From: an uncultured Actinomycetes bacterium
Lineage (GTDB): Bacteria; Actinomycetota; Thermoleophilia; Solirubrobacterales; Thermoleophilaceae
Direction of reading: 5' to 3'
Assembly (NCBI GenBank): GCA_946481495.1
Contig: CAMLNW010000143.1
Location: 1 to 6,972 of the forward strand
DNA: 6,972 nucleotides
Every line of letters starts with the position of its first letter. The first letter of the stretch is position 1. Under the pieces are notes generated by a model, which had not been told where the DNA came from, did no database searches, and saw only the letters and a list, made by a program, of their open reading frames with translations. This document shows, one piece after another, positions 5,135 through 6,972 of this stretch. The position numbers and the translations under genes were made by a program.

Positions 5135-6972
5135 GTGCGCTCGGTGACATACGGCCAGGAGCTGGTCTGGGAGCCGGTCGCGCCGAAGCTGAGGCCTGGC
5201 CGGCTGCTGCTCGCCTGGGTCGTCGGTGCCGTCGCGCTCGCCTTTGCGGCCTGGGTCGTTCCCGGAGTCGAGCTCGACGGCGCGCTCGCGGCGCTGCTCG
5301 TCGTGCTCGCGATCGGGATCGTCAACGCGGTCCTGCCACCGCTGTTGGCGGCGCTGCGACTGCCGTTCACGCTCGTGCTCGGATTCCTGTTGGTGCTGTT
5401 CGCCGACGCCTTCGCGCTGGTGATCGCGGGCGACGTGCTGTCGGGCGACGTGCGCGTCGACTCGTTCGGCGACGCGCTGCTGGCTGCGCTCGTGATGGCG
5501 ATCGCGAGCATCGTCCTGCAGGTCATCCTCGGCACCAACGACGACGACGAGTACTCGCTGCGCGTCACCCAGCGGATCGCCCGTCGGCTCGGCCCGGTCG
5601 AGGCGACCGACGCCGCCGGGATTGTCTTCCTCGAGATCGACGGGCTCGCGCTGCCGATCCTGCGGCGCGCGCTCAGCGACGGCAGCGCGCCGGCGATGGC
5701 GAGTTGGATCGCTGACCATGGCTACCGGCTGACCGAGTGGGAGACGGACCTCTCGTCGCAGACCGGCGCCAGTCAGGCGGCGCTGCTGCTCGGCTCGAAC
5801 GACGACATCCCCGCCTTCCGCTGGGTCGAGAAGGAGAACGGGCGGCTGATCGAGTGCTCGTCGCCGTCGGACTGCGCGGAGATCGAGGCGCGCCACTCGA
5901 CTGGCGAGGGGCTGCTCGCCAACGGCGGTGCGAGCCGCGGCAACCTGCTCTCCGGCGACGCCGAGGAGACGATCCTGACCGTCAGCCGCACCGACGCCGA
6001 GAAGCGCGCGAACCCCGGCTACCGCGCCTTCCTCGCCAACGGCTTCAACGTCACGCGCGCGCTCGTCCTGTTCGGCTGGGAGATCGTGCTCGAGCTGAGC
6101 GCCGCCGCCCGCGCTCGCCGCCGCGACGTCCGCCCGCGCGGCCACCGCGGCGGCATCTACCCGCTGATGCGCGCGGCGATGTGCGTGCTGGTGCGCGACC
6201 TCGTCGTCTTCGGCGTGCTGACCGACATGATGCGCGGTCGCCCCGCCGTCTACGCGACGTTCGCGAGCTATGACGAGGTCGCTCACCACTCCGGGCTCGA
6301 GCGCGCCGACACGCTCGAGGCGCTGCGCAAGCTCGACCAGCAGTTCGCCCGGATCGAGCGGGCGCGCCGCCACGCGCCGCGCCCCTACGAGATCGTCGTG
6401 CTGTCCGATCACGGCCAGACCCAGGGCGCGACCTTCCTGCAGCGCAACGGCTACGGGCTCGAGGAGCTCGTCGAGCGGTCGCTGTCCGCGGGCGCCAGCG
6501 TGACCGCCGTCGCCGACGGCGACGAGCAGGCGAACGCCGTCGGGCGCGCCGTCGACGAGGCGACCGGTCGCCGCAAGCGCAAGCCGGACCGCCGTGACGT
6601 CTCAGGCCGCCAGGCGGTCGTCCTCGGCTCCGGAAACCTCGGCCTGATCTACCTGATGGAGGAGCGGCGCCGGCTCACCCTGGAGGAGATCGAAGCACGC
6701 CACCCGCAGCTGATCCCGGCGCTGCGCGAGCACCCACACGTCGGCTGGCTGCTCGTGCGTTCGGAGCGGGAGGGTGCGCTCGTCCTTGGCGGGAGCGGCA
6801 AGCGCTACCTCGATGACGACCGCGTCGAAGGCGATGATCCGCTGATGCACTTCTCGCCCCACGCCGCCGAACATCTGAAGCGGACCGACGGCTTCGCCCA
6901 CGTCCCGGACATCGCCGTCGGCAGTTTCTACGACCCCGACCTCCAGGAGGGCTGCGCGTTCGAGGAGCTGAT
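5135..6972 (+). CDS. Four-helix 'phage holin 4_2' domain fused to type I phosphodiesterase/alkaline-phosphatase-like domain, C-terminus cut off
   Basis: The frame is open from GTG 5135 to the window end, giving 612 visible residues without a stop. Residues 23-43, 49-67, 77-98 and 112-133 are four membrane helices resembling the family named phage holin 4_2, which is also found in ordinary chromosomal proteins. After an acidic linker (TNDDDEY) comes a metal-dependent phosphoesterase domain. It has a metal Asp in FLEIDGLA (D169), Thr210 in QTGASQAALLLG as likely nucleophile, placed ten residues before the Gly as in nucleotide pyrophosphatases, then DEVAHHSG (D380, H384), SDHGQ (D425, H426), and a histidine in MHFSPHA (H572 or H576). 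The set is that of the alkaline phosphatase superfamily, two-metal type. The substrate is unknown, perhaps a phosphodiester lipid or nucleotide. An even helix number puts both ends on one side; Arg-rich flanks suggest the cytoplasm. Start choice rests on AGGGGG at 5121-5126. The gene is probably co-transcribed with DUF2252. Nothing suggests a prophage. Confidence 0.88.
   Translation, partial: MRSVTYGQELVWEPVAPKLRPGRLLLAWVVGAVALAFAAWVVPGVELDGALAALLVVLAIGIVNAVLPPLLAALRLPFTLVLGFLLVLFADAFALVIAGDVLSGDVRVDSFGDALLAALVMAIASIVLQVILGTNDDDEYSLRVTQRIARRLGPVEATDAAGIVFLEIDGLALPILRRALSDGSAPAMASWIADHGYRLTEWETDLSSQTGASQAALLLGSNDDIPAFRWVEKENGRLIECSSPSDCAEIEARHSTGEGLLANGGASRGNLLSGDAEETILTVSRTDAEKRANPGYRAFLANGFNVTRALVLFGWEIVLELSAAARARRRDVRPRGHRGGIYPLMRAAMCVLVRDLVVFGVLTDMMRGRPAVYATFASYDEVAHHSGLERADTLEALRKLDQQFARIERARRHAPRPYEIVVLSDHGQTQGATFLQRNGYGLEELVERSLSAGASVTAVADGDEQANAVGRAVDEATGRRKRKPDRRDVSGRQAVVLGSGNLGLIYLMEERRRLTLEEIEARHPQLIPALREHPHVGWLLVRSEREGALVLGGSGKRYLDDDRVEGDDPLMHFSPHAAEHLKRTDGFAHVPDIAVGSFYDPDLQEGCAFEEL

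Noticed and set aside
5135..5540. Prophage or lysis cassette, suggested by the holin-like domain
   Set aside because: No endolysin, capsid, integrase or other phage gene is nearby, the domain is fused to an enzyme, and the neighbours are chromosomal genes.
5128..5715. A 195-residue Arg-rich plus-strand frame
   Set aside because: It is an out-of-frame reading of the membrane-phosphodiesterase gene, whose true frame starts at GTG 5135 and runs off the window end.
4997..6412. A 471-residue open frame on the minus strand opposite the phosphodiesterase gene
   Set aside because: It covers the complement of the holin-like and phosphoesterase domains, is rich in Arg, Asp, Glu and Gln, and shows no plausible fold. 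The plus strand has helices and catalytic motifs in the right order.

Overview
The window is GC-rich bacterial DNA with short intergenic gaps, strongly C/G-ending codons and possible leaderless starts. Protein families and composition point to a high-GC actinobacterium. My best guess is the Thermoleophilia/Solirubrobacterales type, but nothing here proves it. No phage, insertion sequence or CRISPR array is visible. Both ends cut a gene: transaldolase lacks its N-terminus and the last gene lacks its C-terminus.

Layout. (1) 2-1300: the end of a transaldolase gene, then 15 bases later a small four-helix membrane protein of DoxX-like type with a good ribosome binding site, probably one operon. 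(2) 1315-1401: a complete tRNA-Ser(TGA). (3) 1425-1778: a DUF2200 gene of clearly lower GC (about 61%), placed directly behind the tRNA. (4) 1819-2191: a small cupin gene that appears to be broken by one extra base. Its restored stop codon lies inside the same CTAG tetranucleotide as the stop codon of the convergent alpha/beta hydrolase gene (2188-3051, minus strand). (5) 3052-3215: a divergent intergenic region with two inverted repeats. (6) 3216-6972: a plus-strand run of three tightly packed genes. These are a short LuxR-type regulator resembling only the C-terminal end of a MalT/LAL regulator, a DUF2252 protein, and a large protein with an N-terminal four-helix 'phage holin 4_2' membrane domain joined to a type I phosphodiesterase/alkaline-phosphatase-like domain.

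How the genes may work together. The first pair links a pentose phosphate pathway enzyme to a membrane protein of unknown role. The last three genes are 8 and 3 bases apart and are probably co-transcribed, so the LuxR protein may control the DUF2252 and membrane-phosphodiesterase pair.

The most interesting reading is of the DUF2252 protein. It carries kinase-like catalytic and metal-binding motifs near its N-terminus. A glycine-rich loop and a candidate ATP-binding lysine follow about 180 residues later, which is the order expected of a circularly permuted protein-kinase/aminoglycoside-phosphotransferase fold. Its partner is a predicted metal-dependent phosphodiesterase/phosphatase anchored to the membrane. 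A phosphotransfer enzyme paired with a membrane phosphoesterase is a testable idea, not an established system.
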